Assembly: GCA_003164495.1 (NCBI GenBank)
Contig: PLTN01000167.1
Span: forward strand, 1-45,804
Origin: Vulcanimicrobiota bacterium
Lineage (GTDB): Bacteria; Vulcanimicrobiota; Vulcanimicrobiia; Vulcanimicrobiales; Vulcanimicrobiaceae
Length of the DNA stretch: 45,804 nucleotides
Direction of reading: 5' to 3'
The translations under genes and the position numbers were made by a program. Under the pieces are notes generated by a model that had not been told where the DNA came from, ran no database searches, and worked only from the letters and a program-made list of their open reading frames with translations. Shown here in pieces: positions 8,968-17,406 of the stretch. Numbering within the stretch: the first letter of the stretch is position 1; each line of letters begins with the position of its first letter.

Positions 8968-10226
8968 GCCGGGACGGCGGCGGGTACCGGCGCCGTGCGG
9001 CCGATGAACAAAACCATGACGGCGGCGATGATGCAGAGGATGCCCGACGAGATGAAGGCGGTATCGTAGCTGCCGCTATTGGTGCGGATGACGCCGGCAA
9101 CAAAGGCGATGATGCTCGCACCGAGCTGGTGGCCGGTGAAGATCCAACCGAACATCATCGGTGCGCGCAAACGCCCGAAGCGGTTGGTCGTGAGCTTCAG
9201 CGTCGGCGGCACCGTGGCGATCCAATCCAAACCGTAGAACACGGCGAAAATCGGCAAGCCGATGCTCGCGATGCCGAAGGCTTGCGGCAAGTAGATCAGC
9301 GAGAGCCCGCGCAGTCCGTAATACCAGAACAAAAGCCAGCGCGCGCTATAGCGATCAGAAAGCCAGCCCGACGCGGTCGTTCCGATAAGGTCGAACACGC
9401 CCATGGCCGCGAGTAAGCCCGCGGCTTGTACTTCGGGAATCCCGTGATCGCCGCAGGCCGGCACCAAGTGCGTGCCGATCAACCCGTTCGTGCTCGCGCC
9501 GCAGATGAAAAAGCTGCCGCCGAGCAGCCAGAAATCGCGTGTGCGCAGCCCGTCGCGCAGCGCGACGATCGTATTGACGAACGGATTCCCGGTCGAACGC
9601 GCCGGCTGCACGACCGCGGTTGCGCCGAGCATGGCCAGGTTCATGTCCGAGGGATGTTCGCGCAAGATCAGGAGCGCGAGCGGCGCCAAGATCGCACACA
9701 CCGCCGCGATGAAGAGGACTTCGGCGCGCCAGCCGGCACGGGTGATCAAGAGGCCGAACAACGGGAGAAAGATGAGTTGTCCCGTGGCGTTGCTCGCGGT
9801 GAGGATGCCCATCACGGTGCCGCGATTCGTCTCGAACCAGCGGTTGACGATGGTCGCGCCGGCGACGAGGCTGATGCTGCCCGCGCCGACGCCGACCATC
9901 GCGCCCCACAGGAGCAAGAACTCCCACGATTGCGTCATGAAGATCGACCCCGCCGCCGCAACGGCCATCAACGCGAGCGCGCCCGCGATCGTGCGCCGTA
10001 AGCCGAAGCGCTCGAACACGCCGGCCGCAAACGGTCCGATCAATCCGAACAAGAGCAGGTTGAGCGCGATCGCGGCCGAGATCGTCGCGGTCGTCCAGTG
10101 GAATTCGCGCTGCAGCGGCTGGATCAGCATCGTCGGCGATGAGCGTACGCCGGCGGCCGCGATCAGCAATACGAAGGCGAGCGCCGCTACGATGTAGGCG
10201 TAGTGGAGGCGGGGTTTCGGCGACAT
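8964..10226 (-). CDS. MFS transporter, OFA/monocarboxylate-type
   Basis: A 420-aa, about 12-helix inner-membrane carrier. The start MSPKPRLHYAYIVAALAFVL and the segment SSPTMLIQPLQREFHWTTA are typical of the oxalate/formate and monocarboxylate-like branch. GVFERFGLRRT (loop 2-3) and GWLSDRYSARW resemble the MFS loop signature. The ATG at 10226 lies one base after the stop of the DUF5996 gene, so it is probably translated from the same message; the N-terminal extension of the longest reading overlaps that gene and is dropped. It is the only complete transporter in the window. Its operon partner is an NMT1-type binding protein, which normally serves ABC systems, so a functional link between the two would be unusual. 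Confidence 0.9.
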   Translation of the reverse strand: MSPKPRLHYAYIVAALAFVLLIAAAGVRSSPTMLIQPLQREFHWTTATISAAIALNLLLFGLIGPFAAGVFERFGLRRTIAGALALMAVAAAGSIFMTQSWEFLLLWGAMVGVGAGSISLVAGATIVNRWFETNRGTVMGILTASNATGQLIFLPLFGLLITRAGWRAEVLFIAAVCAILAPLALLILREHPSDMNLAMLGATAVVQPARSTGNPFVNTIVALRDGLRTRDFWLLGGSFFICGASTNGLIGTHLVPACGDHGIPEVQAAGLLAAMGVFDLIGTTASGWLSDRYSARWLLFWYYGLRGLSLIYLPQAFGIASIGLPIFAVFYGLDWIATVPPTLKLTTNRFGRLRAPMMFGWIFTGHQLGASIIAFVAGVIRTNSGSYDTAFISSGILCIIAAVMVLFIGRTAPVPAAVPA

Positions 10227-10227
10227 G

Positions 10228-11142
10228 TTACTTGTGTGCGGGTCGTTTCGGGGCGACGTAGGAGAGCGCGCCGCGATCCCATCCCGCGGCCGACACGCAC
10301 AAAGCGTAGATCGCATCGAGGAACGCACCGAGCGCGGCGGCGGGGTCGGCGGCGGTGCGGCACGCCTCGTACGGCAGCACCCACTCCTTGACGGTATCCG
10401 ACCATGAAGCGGCTGCAGGGGCGATCGGAAGCTGGGGCGCGTTCTCGGGTTGCGGAAAGATGTAGCCGTAGAAAAAGGGCGCGGCCGTATCGTCGCCGGG
10501 ATAGAACCCGACGTTGAGCAGCTCGGCGTCGAGATCGTAGCGCAGCAAATAGCCGCGGTCGGTCGGCGGCGGCACGTGCTTGCCGTTGAAGAGCATCAGG
10601 GAGATATCGAGCGCGCCCCACCAGACCTGGATGCCGGTGCGACCAAAAAAGTGCGCGCGCCAGGCCTCGAAGATGCCGGCCGTTGCGGTGACGATGCGAA
10701 ACCAGCGTTCGACCGCCGCCGGATCGTACGCCGCCGGCCGGCGATCGGTGTCGAACGGCGTGGCGTCGGCAACTTCTTGCGGGATCGGCGAGAGCGTCAC
10801 GTCGAGGTCGAGGGCCTTGAGCGCGGCGAGCAGATCGGCGTAGATGTCCGCGATCGTGCGCGCCGGAACGAGCGCGATGCTCCGGCTGCGCCCATCGCTC
10901 AACTCGAGACGCAGTTCGGAGGAGAAGACGTCGAGCGAGCCTTCCAGCGAGCGACCGTGCCAGGGCATCGGACCCGTCGTGAGGCCGCGCGCCGACAACA
11001 ACAAGGCGGTGAACATCCAGTTCGGCTGCGACGGCGACAGCGCCACGCGCAACTTGCCGAGCATCTGCGTGTAGAGATGCAGGCTCTTCCGTGTCGCCGC
11101 CCACGCCGCTGCGTCGAGCTCGGGCCAGACGACGTCGCTCAC
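10228..11142 (-). CDS. DUF5996 family protein
   Basis: A 304-aa soluble protein recognised by its layout: an N-terminal WPELDAAAWAATRKSLHLY block, PNWMFTALLLSARGLTTGP, a middle WRAHFFGRTGIQVWWGALD, and a late RYDLDAELLNVGFYPGDD and FFYGYIFPQP. This matches the DUF5996 family as I remember it; no biochemical role is established. The start is a GTG whose bases overlap the TGA of the upstream binding-protein gene (GTGA at 11139-11142). One base separates its stop from the MFS start, giving a tight three-gene operon: binding protein, DUF5996, MFS. Confidence 0.8.
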   Translation of the reverse strand: MSDVVWPELDAAAWAATRKSLHLYTQMLGKLRVALSPSQPNWMFTALLLSARGLTTGPMPWHGRSLEGSLDVFSSELRLELSDGRSRSIALVPARTIADIYADLLAALKALDLDVTLSPIPQEVADATPFDTDRRPAAYDPAAVERWFRIVTATAGIFEAWRAHFFGRTGIQVWWGALDISLMLFNGKHVPPPTDRGYLLRYDLDAELLNVGFYPGDDTAAPFFYGYIFPQPENAPQLPIAPAAASWSDTVKEWVLPYEACRTAADPAAALGAFLDAIYALCVSAAGWDRGALSYVAPKRPAHK

Positions 11143-12182
11143 GTACGCGGTTTGTACGGGCCGAGTTCGCGGTTGGCGTAATCGGCGAAGCTCATGTCGA
11201 TCGCGTTCGGTACCGAGACGGGCTTGTCGATCAGGCCCAGCTCTTTGAATACTTCATAATCGAACTGCAGGCTCGCTCCGTCGACACGGCCGTTCGTTTG
11301 CACGGCCGACGGCGTGACGAGATGCCAGATGGACGGATCGGGCAGCTTGATTTCGGATTGCAAAATGGAGATGACGTCATCGGAGGTCGGTCCGGCGAAA
11401 CGTCCGTCGCGCAGCGCGTCGTGGTAGTAGCGTAAGCCGCGCAGATACCCCACCATGAACTTGCGTGCGACGTCGGGCCGCTTTTGCACGAACCCTTCGC
11501 TGAACATCAGCGCCGAGATCTGGTGATTCGGATAGGCGGTGTAGTCGGGCGCGATGCGCGTTCCGGCACCGTCCTTCACCACCGCGGTGGCAAACGGTTC
11601 GATCATCGTAGTCGCATCGATGTTGCCGTTGTGCAGCCCGGCGACCTGGTCGGGAAAGGGCAAGAACACGTGCTGCACGTCGTCATACGTGAGGCCGGCT
11701 TTGCGGAGAAAACGATACACGATCGGCAAGTTCGCCGAACCCTTACCGGGCTCGGCAAACCGCAGGCCCTTGAGATCCGCGAGCGTTTTGAAACGCCCGC
11801 TCTTGACGAGATCGGTCCGCACGATCAGCGGCAGCGCGCCGTACGGTGCGTAGTCGATGCCGCGGTCGCCGACGATCCGCAGCGGCACGCCGGCACCGAT
11901 CGCGTTGTAGATGCCGGCGCTGACCGAAGCGCCCATCCCGTCGAGTTGCCCCTCCGCGAGCGGGGCGACCATCGCTTGGGATTGCGAGAACGTCGTCCAC
12001 ACCACGTTCACTCCCGCATCGCGGAAATAGCCCTTGCGATCGGCGATATAAAAGGGGCAGTCGGTGACGCCGATCAGCTTGCCCATGTTGACTGTGTCGA
12101 GCGCTTGCGCGCGCACCGGCCGTGCGGCGGTCGTTGCGGCGAGAGCGGATATTCCGGCCAGAGCTTGGCGGCGGTCGATCAA
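11139..12182 (-). CDS. NMT1/THI5-type substrate-binding protein with Tat-like signal
   Basis: A 347-aa binding protein. MIDRRQALAGISALAATTAA carries a twin-arginine followed by a hydrophobic run, cut probably after VRA, so Tat export is possible. The mature part has GVTDCPFYIADRKGYF, the NMT1/SsuA-like opening, and PDQVAGLHNGNIDATTMIEP. The start is a TTG at 12182, strongly supported by an AAGGAGG Shine-Dalgarno 6 nt upstream. It is first of a three-gene operon with DUF5996 and an MFS carrier. The ligand is unknown, and no ABC permease or ATPase is nearby. Confidence 0.88.
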   Translation of the reverse strand: MIDRRQALAGISALAATTAARPVRAQALDTVNMGKLIGVTDCPFYIADRKGYFRDAGVNVVWTTFSQSQAMVAPLAEGQLDGMGASVSAGIYNAIGAGVPLRIVGDRGIDYAPYGALPLIVRTDLVKSGRFKTLADLKGLRFAEPGKGSANLPIVYRFLRKAGLTYDDVQHVFLPFPDQVAGLHNGNIDATTMIEPFATAVVKDGAGTRIAPDYTAYPNHQISALMFSEGFVQKRPDVARKFMVGYLRGLRYYHDALRDGRFAGPTSDDVISILQSEIKLPDPSIWHLVTPSAVQTNGRVDGASLQFDYEVFKELGLIDKPVSVPNAIDMSFADYANRELGPYKPRT

Positions 12183-12243
12183 CGGGTGCCTCCTTAAAGA
12201 GCGATACAGCGTTCGAGCCGCCGGAAATGCCGTCCCCTCGGCG

Positions 12244-14115
12244 CTAGCGGTGCCTCCGCCGTGGTCCGAAATCGCGCGGCCGCGGAGCGCGGCGCACCGG
12301 ATTCGGCACGTGCCGCCGTTTGGTGGGACCGGTGCCGCGTTCGAGCAAGGCCGTATGGATGTCGTCGTCGAGGCTCTCGCGGATCAGCGCGACTTCGGCG
12401 CGATTGGCGTAGACGTCGGGAAAACGCTGCGAGAGCCACAGGTAGAGCATCGCGAGGCGCGAGCGATCTTCGTAGAGCAGCAACCGGTCGCGCGCGCCGC
12501 CGCCGTTCATCAGCTCGCGTCCCGAAACGGTGCCGTGGGCCGCGTGCTGGGCGCCCCAGTCGGCCAGCACGACGAGGCTGTTGCCGCGCGTCGTGACGGG
12601 GGCGCGGCTGTACGTGCAGCGCGTCTTGAACGGGAGCGAGAGAAAGCCGTCGGCGAGTTCGAGCGCCACGGACACTTCGATCGAGTCGGAGAGATCGGCG
12701 ATACGGAGATCTTCCTCGCCGTCGCGCAGCACGCGGGTCTGAAAGAATTGCAGCAGACGGCTGATGCGCGTCGTACCGATGATCGCCGCGAGCCGTTCCA
12801 AATGATCGTCGGTCGGTGAGATCCAGATCGGCCCGTGGGGCGCGGCCGGCGCATGGCCTTCGAGGCTGCGGCGTAAGAGCGGGATGTGGCGCGCGTTCAG
12901 CGCGCTGACCTCGCCGTCTTCGTGAATCCCGAAGCGGCCCGCGCGGCCGGCGATCTGGCGGATTTCGTAGGGCGTGAGCAGGCGGTCCGCGACGCCGTCG
13001 AATTTCTCGATGGCGGAGAAGATGAGCCGCCGGATCGGCAAGTTGAGGCCGAGCCCGATCGCATCGGTCGCGACCAGCACGTCGGCGCTGCCGTCGCGGA
13101 ACCGTTCCGCTTCGCGCCGCCGCACGGCGGGCGAGAGCGAGCCGTAGATCGCGGCCGAGGTGAAGCCGAGTTTGGCGACCGCCCCTTGCAGTTCTACCAC
13201 CGCTTTGCGCGAGAAGCCGACGACCGCGTCGCCGCGCCGCAACTGCGGCAGCGCGATGGCGCCGACGACGCGCAGCGGATTCTTGCGCTCGAAGGAACGG
13301 ACGGTCATCGGCACACCGAGGCGGTCGGCGAGACGGCGCGCGGCGGCCAAGCCTTCGACCGAACCGCACAACACCACGCGCTTGGCGCGTACGCCGGCGA
13401 TCGCCAGTGTCCAGGCCCAGCCGCGCTGCGGGTCCTCGAGCATCTGCGCCTCGTCGATTACCGCAACGTCGAGTTCGCGCCGCAACTCGACCATCTCGAC
13501 CGTGGAGCTCACGAACCGCGCCGTCGGATTGATGACGCGCTCTTCACCGGTGACGAGCGACGCCGGGGCGCCGAGCTCGTTCAGCCGTTCGTAGACTTCG
13601 AGTGCGAGCAGGCGCAGCGGCGCGAGATAGATGCCGCTCTCGGCGGCGCGCAAGATCTCGATCGCCGCGTGCGTCTTCCCCGAATTCGTCGGCCCGACGA
13701 AATATTCGAACGTCCGCAGCTCGGTGGTGAAGCCTTCGAGATAGAATCGCAGACCGAGAGCTGCGTCGACGCGGCGATCGACGCGCTGGTTTTCGAGCAG
13801 CTGGTAGGACGCCACGAGACCGCGCCGTGCATCCTCGAGCGCCGTGAAGAACGACGAACGTTCGAACACGTGCTGGTGGACGACGTCGTCCGGCTCGGCC
13901 AAGATCTTCACCGCCGCGCGTTCCATCGCGAGGCGAAACTGCTCGACCGACGGATCGACGATTTCCGCAACGGCCACGTCGCCGGCGGCCGCGGTCATCT
14001 CATCGGGTAGCGGGACGGAGACGCGGCCGCGGATGATGACCGTCCGTGGCCCGAACGTGAGCGTACGCTCGCAGCGGACTTCGGCCGTGGTATGGCCGAT
14101 GATCTTCCAGCCCAA
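12244..14115 (-). CDS. SUV3-like DExH-box RNA helicase
   Basis: A 623-aa helicase if read from the TTG at 14115. Motif I is GPTNSGKT (141-148), then APLRLLALEV, TGEERV, DEAQM (221-225), IYGSLSP, ATDAIGLGLNLP (349-360) and QIAGRAGRFG (387-396). These are the hallmark motifs of the SUV3 branch of RNA helicases, which unwind RNA for degradation, so a role in RNA turnover is likely. The start is uncertain: between the in-frame TAG at 14211-14209 and the TTG at 14115 there is no ATG or GTG, only ATT (14202), CTG (14157) and this TTG, which has no Shine-Dalgarno. The basic stretch KAERAQRRKTADA just upstream looks like genuine coding sequence. It is the last gene of the minus-strand run 17222-12244. 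Confidence 0.9.
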   Translation of the reverse strand: MGWKIIGHTTAEVRCERTLTFGPRTVIIRGRVSVPLPDEMTAAAGDVAVAEIVDPSVEQFRLAMERAAVKILAEPDDVVHQHVFERSSFFTALEDARRGLVASYQLLENQRVDRRVDAALGLRFYLEGFTTELRTFEYFVGPTNSGKTHAAIEILRAAESGIYLAPLRLLALEVYERLNELGAPASLVTGEERVINPTARFVSSTVEMVELRRELDVAVIDEAQMLEDPQRGWAWTLAIAGVRAKRVVLCGSVEGLAAARRLADRLGVPMTVRSFERKNPLRVVGAIALPQLRRGDAVVGFSRKAVVELQGAVAKLGFTSAAIYGSLSPAVRRREAERFRDGSADVLVATDAIGLGLNLPIRRLIFSAIEKFDGVADRLLTPYEIRQIAGRAGRFGIHEDGEVSALNARHIPLLRRSLEGHAPAAPHGPIWISPTDDHLERLAAIIGTTRISRLLQFFQTRVLRDGEEDLRIADLSDSIEVSVALELADGFLSLPFKTRCTYSRAPVTTRGNSLVVLADWGAQHAAHGTVSGRELMNGGGARDRLLLYEDRSRLAMLYLWLSQRFPDVYANRAEVALIRESLDDDIHTALLERGTGPTKRRHVPNPVRRAPRPRDFGPRRRHR

Positions 14116-14208
14116 CGCGTCGGCGGTCTTGCGGCGCTGCGCGCGTTCTGCTTTCAGTTGTGCGGTGGCGTCGGTTACGGGTTGTTCTGCGGGTTGTTGA
14201 ATGAGGTC

Positions 14209-14469
14209 CTAGTTTTTCTTCCGCTCGACGATGTTGAGCGAAGCCCGTGCGGCGATGTCGTCGATGGATTCAAGCGCCGCTTTTTTGCTGTCTTTCTTCG
14301 GCCCCGCATAGCCGCCGGTCACGGCTTCCTCGATTTGCAGGGCGAGGGCGGCGTCGTCCGCGGCATTGCTGAACGAGCCGGCTCCCGAGGACGGCGCGGC
14401 CGGCCCCGGCGCTTTGATGGGCGCCGGCGCAGCGGGGGCACTCGGTTTCCCAGCTTTCTCGATGCGCAC
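14209..14469 (-). CDS. Small Ala/Pro-rich hypothetical protein in frame with the downstream helicase
   Basis: An 86-aa ORF starting at a GTG (14469). The first third is Pro/Ala-rich and looks disordered (GKPSAPAAPAPIKAPGP). The rest is a plausible helical segment (ADDAALALQIEEAVTGGY, then KKAALESIDDIAARASLNIV). I recognise no domain. The TAG stop (14211-14209) is in the same frame as the helicase, 32 codons before the helicase TTG, so a readthrough product would be one fusion protein. It lies 33 bp after the TPR/glycosyltransferase-like gene on the same strand. Alternatives are a helicase N-terminus interrupted by a mutation, or an independent small protein. Confidence 0.5.
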   Translation of the reverse strand: MRIEKAGKPSAPAAPAPIKAPGPAAPSSGAGSFSNAADDAALALQIEEAVTGGYAGPKKDSKKAALESIDDIAARASLNIVERKKN

Positions 14470-14502
14470 TGGACGGAAAAGTTCGCTGCAGCCGAGCGCG
14501 CG

Positions 14503-15753
14503 TCATGCTGCCGGCGGGGCCAGCGCTCGCGCAACCTCGGTCATCACCGCCGCCCACGACGGCTCGGCGGCGTGAAAGAGCCGCATCGTCGGATACCACG
14601 GCGTATCCGCTGCGCTGGGCGACCAGCGCCAATCCGGGCGCCACGGCAAAATGAGCCAGACCGGCATGCCCATGGCGCCGGCGAGGTGTGCGACGCCCGT
14701 GTCGGCGCAGATGACGAGATCGAGGTTGGCGACGATGGCCGCGGTATCGGCCATGTCGCGAATGTCGTTGCCGAAGCGCGTGAGCGACAGGCCGGCGGGC
14801 GCCGGATCCCCGGCGTGCGGTCCGTATTGCAGCGCGAACCATTGGATGTGCGGTGCGTGCGCGAACGGCGCGAACGCGTCGAGCGGGATCGAGCGGCGGC
14901 GATCGTTGTCGTGCAATGGGTTGCCGGCCCACACGAGGCCGACCCGCCGGTCGCCGTTGCGGGGTGCGAAGCGCGATCCCCATTCGCGCGTGCGCGCAGC
15001 CGGGGCGGTGATGTAGGGGACGGTCGAACGGCCGGGCCTGCCGTCTTCACCGCAGAGGCGTGCGAGGGTCATCGCGCGTGCGAAGACGTCGAAGCGTTCG
15101 CGCGGCGTGTTGCCGGAGCTGAAGAGTTCCGCAATGCCGGGAAATCCGCGCAGCAGTTCGATCATCGACGGATTGCACTCGAGCAGCACCTCGCCCGCGC
15201 CGCGCGCGTGCAAACGCGCAACGTAGCGCAACATCTGAATGAGATCGCCGAGGCCTTGGCTATGCACGAGCAGCAGGCGCCGGCCGGCGAGGTCTTCCCC
15301 ATTCCACTCGGCGAGATCGGGAAAGCGCGCACGGAATTGCATCCGCTCGGGCAGCCAATGACACTCGAGTTCCAGCCACGCTGCCGGATATTCGCCATGC
15401 CACGCGCGCACGGTACCGAGGACGGCGCGTGCTTCGCGGTCGGCCGGGTCGATCGCAATCGCGTTCCGGGCGGCGGCGAGCGCTGCCGCGTGATCGTGGA
15501 GGCGTTCGCGAACGAGCGCCAGCGTGATCAGTGCAAGGATGGCCGGTTTGCCGTGCGGGTCGAGACGGATCGCCGCCTCGCAATCGGCGATGGCTTCTTC
15601 GGAGCGGCCGAACTCATCGTAGGCGGCGGCCCGGTAGACGTAGAGCATGGGGTTAGCGGGATCGAGTGAGAGGCCGATCCGGCAGGCATCGATCGTCGTT
15701 GCGTGTGCACCGTAGGCGTTGCAGAAGCGCGCGGCCTCGACGTAGTCGATCAA
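14503..15753 (-). CDS. TPR-repeat protein with GT9/heptosyltransferase-like domain
   Basis: A 416-aa protein. Residues about 5-125 are tetratricopeptide-like repeats (YVYRAAAYDEFGRSEEAI; repeated A...AI.IDP ends). The C-terminal part has LLVHSQGLGDLIQMLRY and CADTGVAHLAGAMGMPVW, the two signatures of ADP-heptose LPS heptosyltransferase-like (GT9) folds that often follow TPRs in glycosylation proteins. The start is a TTG overlapping the upstream esterase stop (TTGA, 15750-15753). The much longer upstream reading is a low-quality shadow over the esterase. A role in protein or surface glycosylation is likely but the sugar and target are unknown. Confidence 0.82.
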   Translation of the reverse strand: MIDYVEAARFCNAYGAHATTIDACRIGLSLDPANPMLYVYRAAAYDEFGRSEEAIADCEAAIRLDPHGKPAILALITLALVRERLHDHAAALAAARNAIAIDPADREARAVLGTVRAWHGEYPAAWLELECHWLPERMQFRARFPDLAEWNGEDLAGRRLLLVHSQGLGDLIQMLRYVARLHARGAGEVLLECNPSMIELLRGFPGIAELFSSGNTPRERFDVFARAMTLARLCGEDGRPGRSTVPYITAPAARTREWGSRFAPRNGDRRVGLVWAGNPLHDNDRRRSIPLDAFAPFAHAPHIQWFALQYGPHAGDPAPAGLSLTRFGNDIRDMADTAAIVANLDLVICADTGVAHLAGAMGMPVWLILPWRPDWRWSPSAADTPWYPTMRLFHAAEPSWAAVMTEVARALAPPAA

Positions 15754-17222
15754 CGAAACTGCAGGCCCGCGAGGTCGTTGACCGGCCCTACGATGCGATC
15801 GAACCGCATCGTCGTTCGGCATTCCGTATCGTAGCGCGGCCACGCCGGCAGCGCGGCGTTGTCGGGATTGCCGGTCTTCGTGAACGCGATCCAGGTTTGC
15901 TGGATCACGTTCGAGAGGGCGTCGATCTCCGTTGCTTGCGCGTCGCCGAGCATCGGCGCGGCAGTCCACGCTTCATCGCAGCCGAAGACGAACGGAAGCT
16001 CGATGCAATGGCATGCGCCGAAGCGTTTGGGCGCGTGGGCCGGCGCCCAATCGAATTGGTAGACGTACGCCGGGCGGCCGGCGCCGCTGCGCCAATCCGC
16101 GAATGACAGCAATTGCATGAGGAATTGCTGATCCGACAGCACGTCGGTCAGCAGCGCGAGCGCATCGGAACCCGGACGCCGGCGGCGATAGCCGGCCTCC
16201 TCCGCTGCTGCACGATCGCCGAACTCACGCGCGAACACGCCTGCGACCTGCTCCGGCGTCGCGTTGATGATGCGCGGATCGATCGCGCAAAAGGCGCCGG
16301 ACTCTTCGCGCGTCGTGCCCATCAGTATCTCGACGTTCGGCGCCGGCTGCTCGCGGAGCGAGGTCAGCGGGTCCCGTGGAATGACGGTACCCTCGATCAC
16401 CGGCGCGAAGAGCGGCGCGGCATCGGCGAACCGCGCGTGCACGCCGCTCAGCTCGCCTTGGACGCGCATCAGGTCCGCGACCGGGACCGCTTGCATCGCC
16501 GCAAGATCGCTCGCGCCGCATCGTTCGCCGAATTGCGCGCCGATCGTCGCCGCGTCCGCGGCTTTGCGCGTCATGCGTGTCATCGCTGGGCTCTGTAAGA
16601 TCGCGCGCGCGAACAAGCCGTCCGCTTCCGGCATCGTCATCAGAATCAGCGCGGACATCGCGCCGGCGGATTGTCCGCACAGGGTCACGGCCGACGGATC
16701 GCCGCCGAATGCGGCGATGTTGTCGCGCACCCAACGCAGCGCGGCCAGCTGATCGAGCAGGCCGAGATTGCCGTCACTAATTCCGGGAGCGTACAGATAG
16801 CCGAGCACGCCCAGACGATAGTTTACGCCGACGACGACGAGATCGCCGCGCTCGGCGAGCTTCGCGCCCGAATAGCAATCCAGCGAACCGGCCCCGCTCG
16901 AGAACGCGCCGCCGTGGAGCCACACCAGCACCGGCCGCTTCTTCGCGTCGACCGCGGGCGTCCAGATCGTCAGCGTGAGGCAATCCTCATCCATTTCCAG
17001 CGGAAAGTCGCCCATCACGTCGGCGAGGCGCGAGCGCAGTTGCGGCGGCACGGGACCGTTCCGCGTGGCGTCGCGCACGCCGCTCCACGGTTCGACCCCG
17101 GACGGCGGGCGGAAGCGACGTGCGCCCAGGGGCGGTGCGGCGTACGGGACGCCGCGGAATGCGAACACGCCGCCCTCGCGCGCACCGGACAACGTGCCGG
17201 CAGCGGTTGCGACCGTGCTCAA
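15750..17222 (-). CDS. Type-B carboxylesterase (para-nitrobenzyl esterase-like)
   Basis: A 490-aa alpha/beta hydrolase of the carboxylesterase/lipase type-B family. It has FRGVPYAAPPLGARRF near the N-terminus, EDCLTLTIWTP (79-89), the oxyanion HGGAF (103-107), nucleophile elbow GQSAGA with S185, TTREESG for the acidic residue, and ACHCIELPFVF containing the catalytic His. No signal peptide is seen, so it is cytoplasmic. The start is TTG at 17222 after an AAGGGGA Shine-Dalgarno 4 nt away. It heads the minus-strand run that continues into the TPR protein and helicase. Confidence 0.93.
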   Translation of the reverse strand: MSTVATAAGTLSGAREGGVFAFRGVPYAAPPLGARRFRPPSGVEPWSGVRDATRNGPVPPQLRSRLADVMGDFPLEMDEDCLTLTIWTPAVDAKKRPVLVWLHGGAFSSGAGSLDCYSGAKLAERGDLVVVGVNYRLGVLGYLYAPGISDGNLGLLDQLAALRWVRDNIAAFGGDPSAVTLCGQSAGAMSALILMTMPEADGLFARAILQSPAMTRMTRKAADAATIGAQFGERCGASDLAAMQAVPVADLMRVQGELSGVHARFADAAPLFAPVIEGTVIPRDPLTSLREQPAPNVEILMGTTREESGAFCAIDPRIINATPEQVAGVFAREFGDRAAAEEAGYRRRRPGSDALALLTDVLSDQQFLMQLLSFADWRSGAGRPAYVYQFDWAPAHAPKRFGACHCIELPFVFGCDEAWTAAPMLGDAQATEIDALSNVIQQTWIAFTKTGNPDNAALPAWPRYDTECRTTMRFDRIVGPVNDLAGLQFR

Positions 17223-17406
17223 AGCGTCCCCTTTGACAGTTCGCCGCCCGGGCCGCTAATCGGATACCATACCGTTGACGCCGGCGTAATCATGATTCGC
17301 CAAGTTCGGCGACCCGCAAGAATTTGCTTCCGGCACTCGCGGCCACCGAGATCGATGTCGTATAAGCGAAGAGAGTCCGCGAGAGCCGGCGAATTGAGTT
17401 TTCGTC

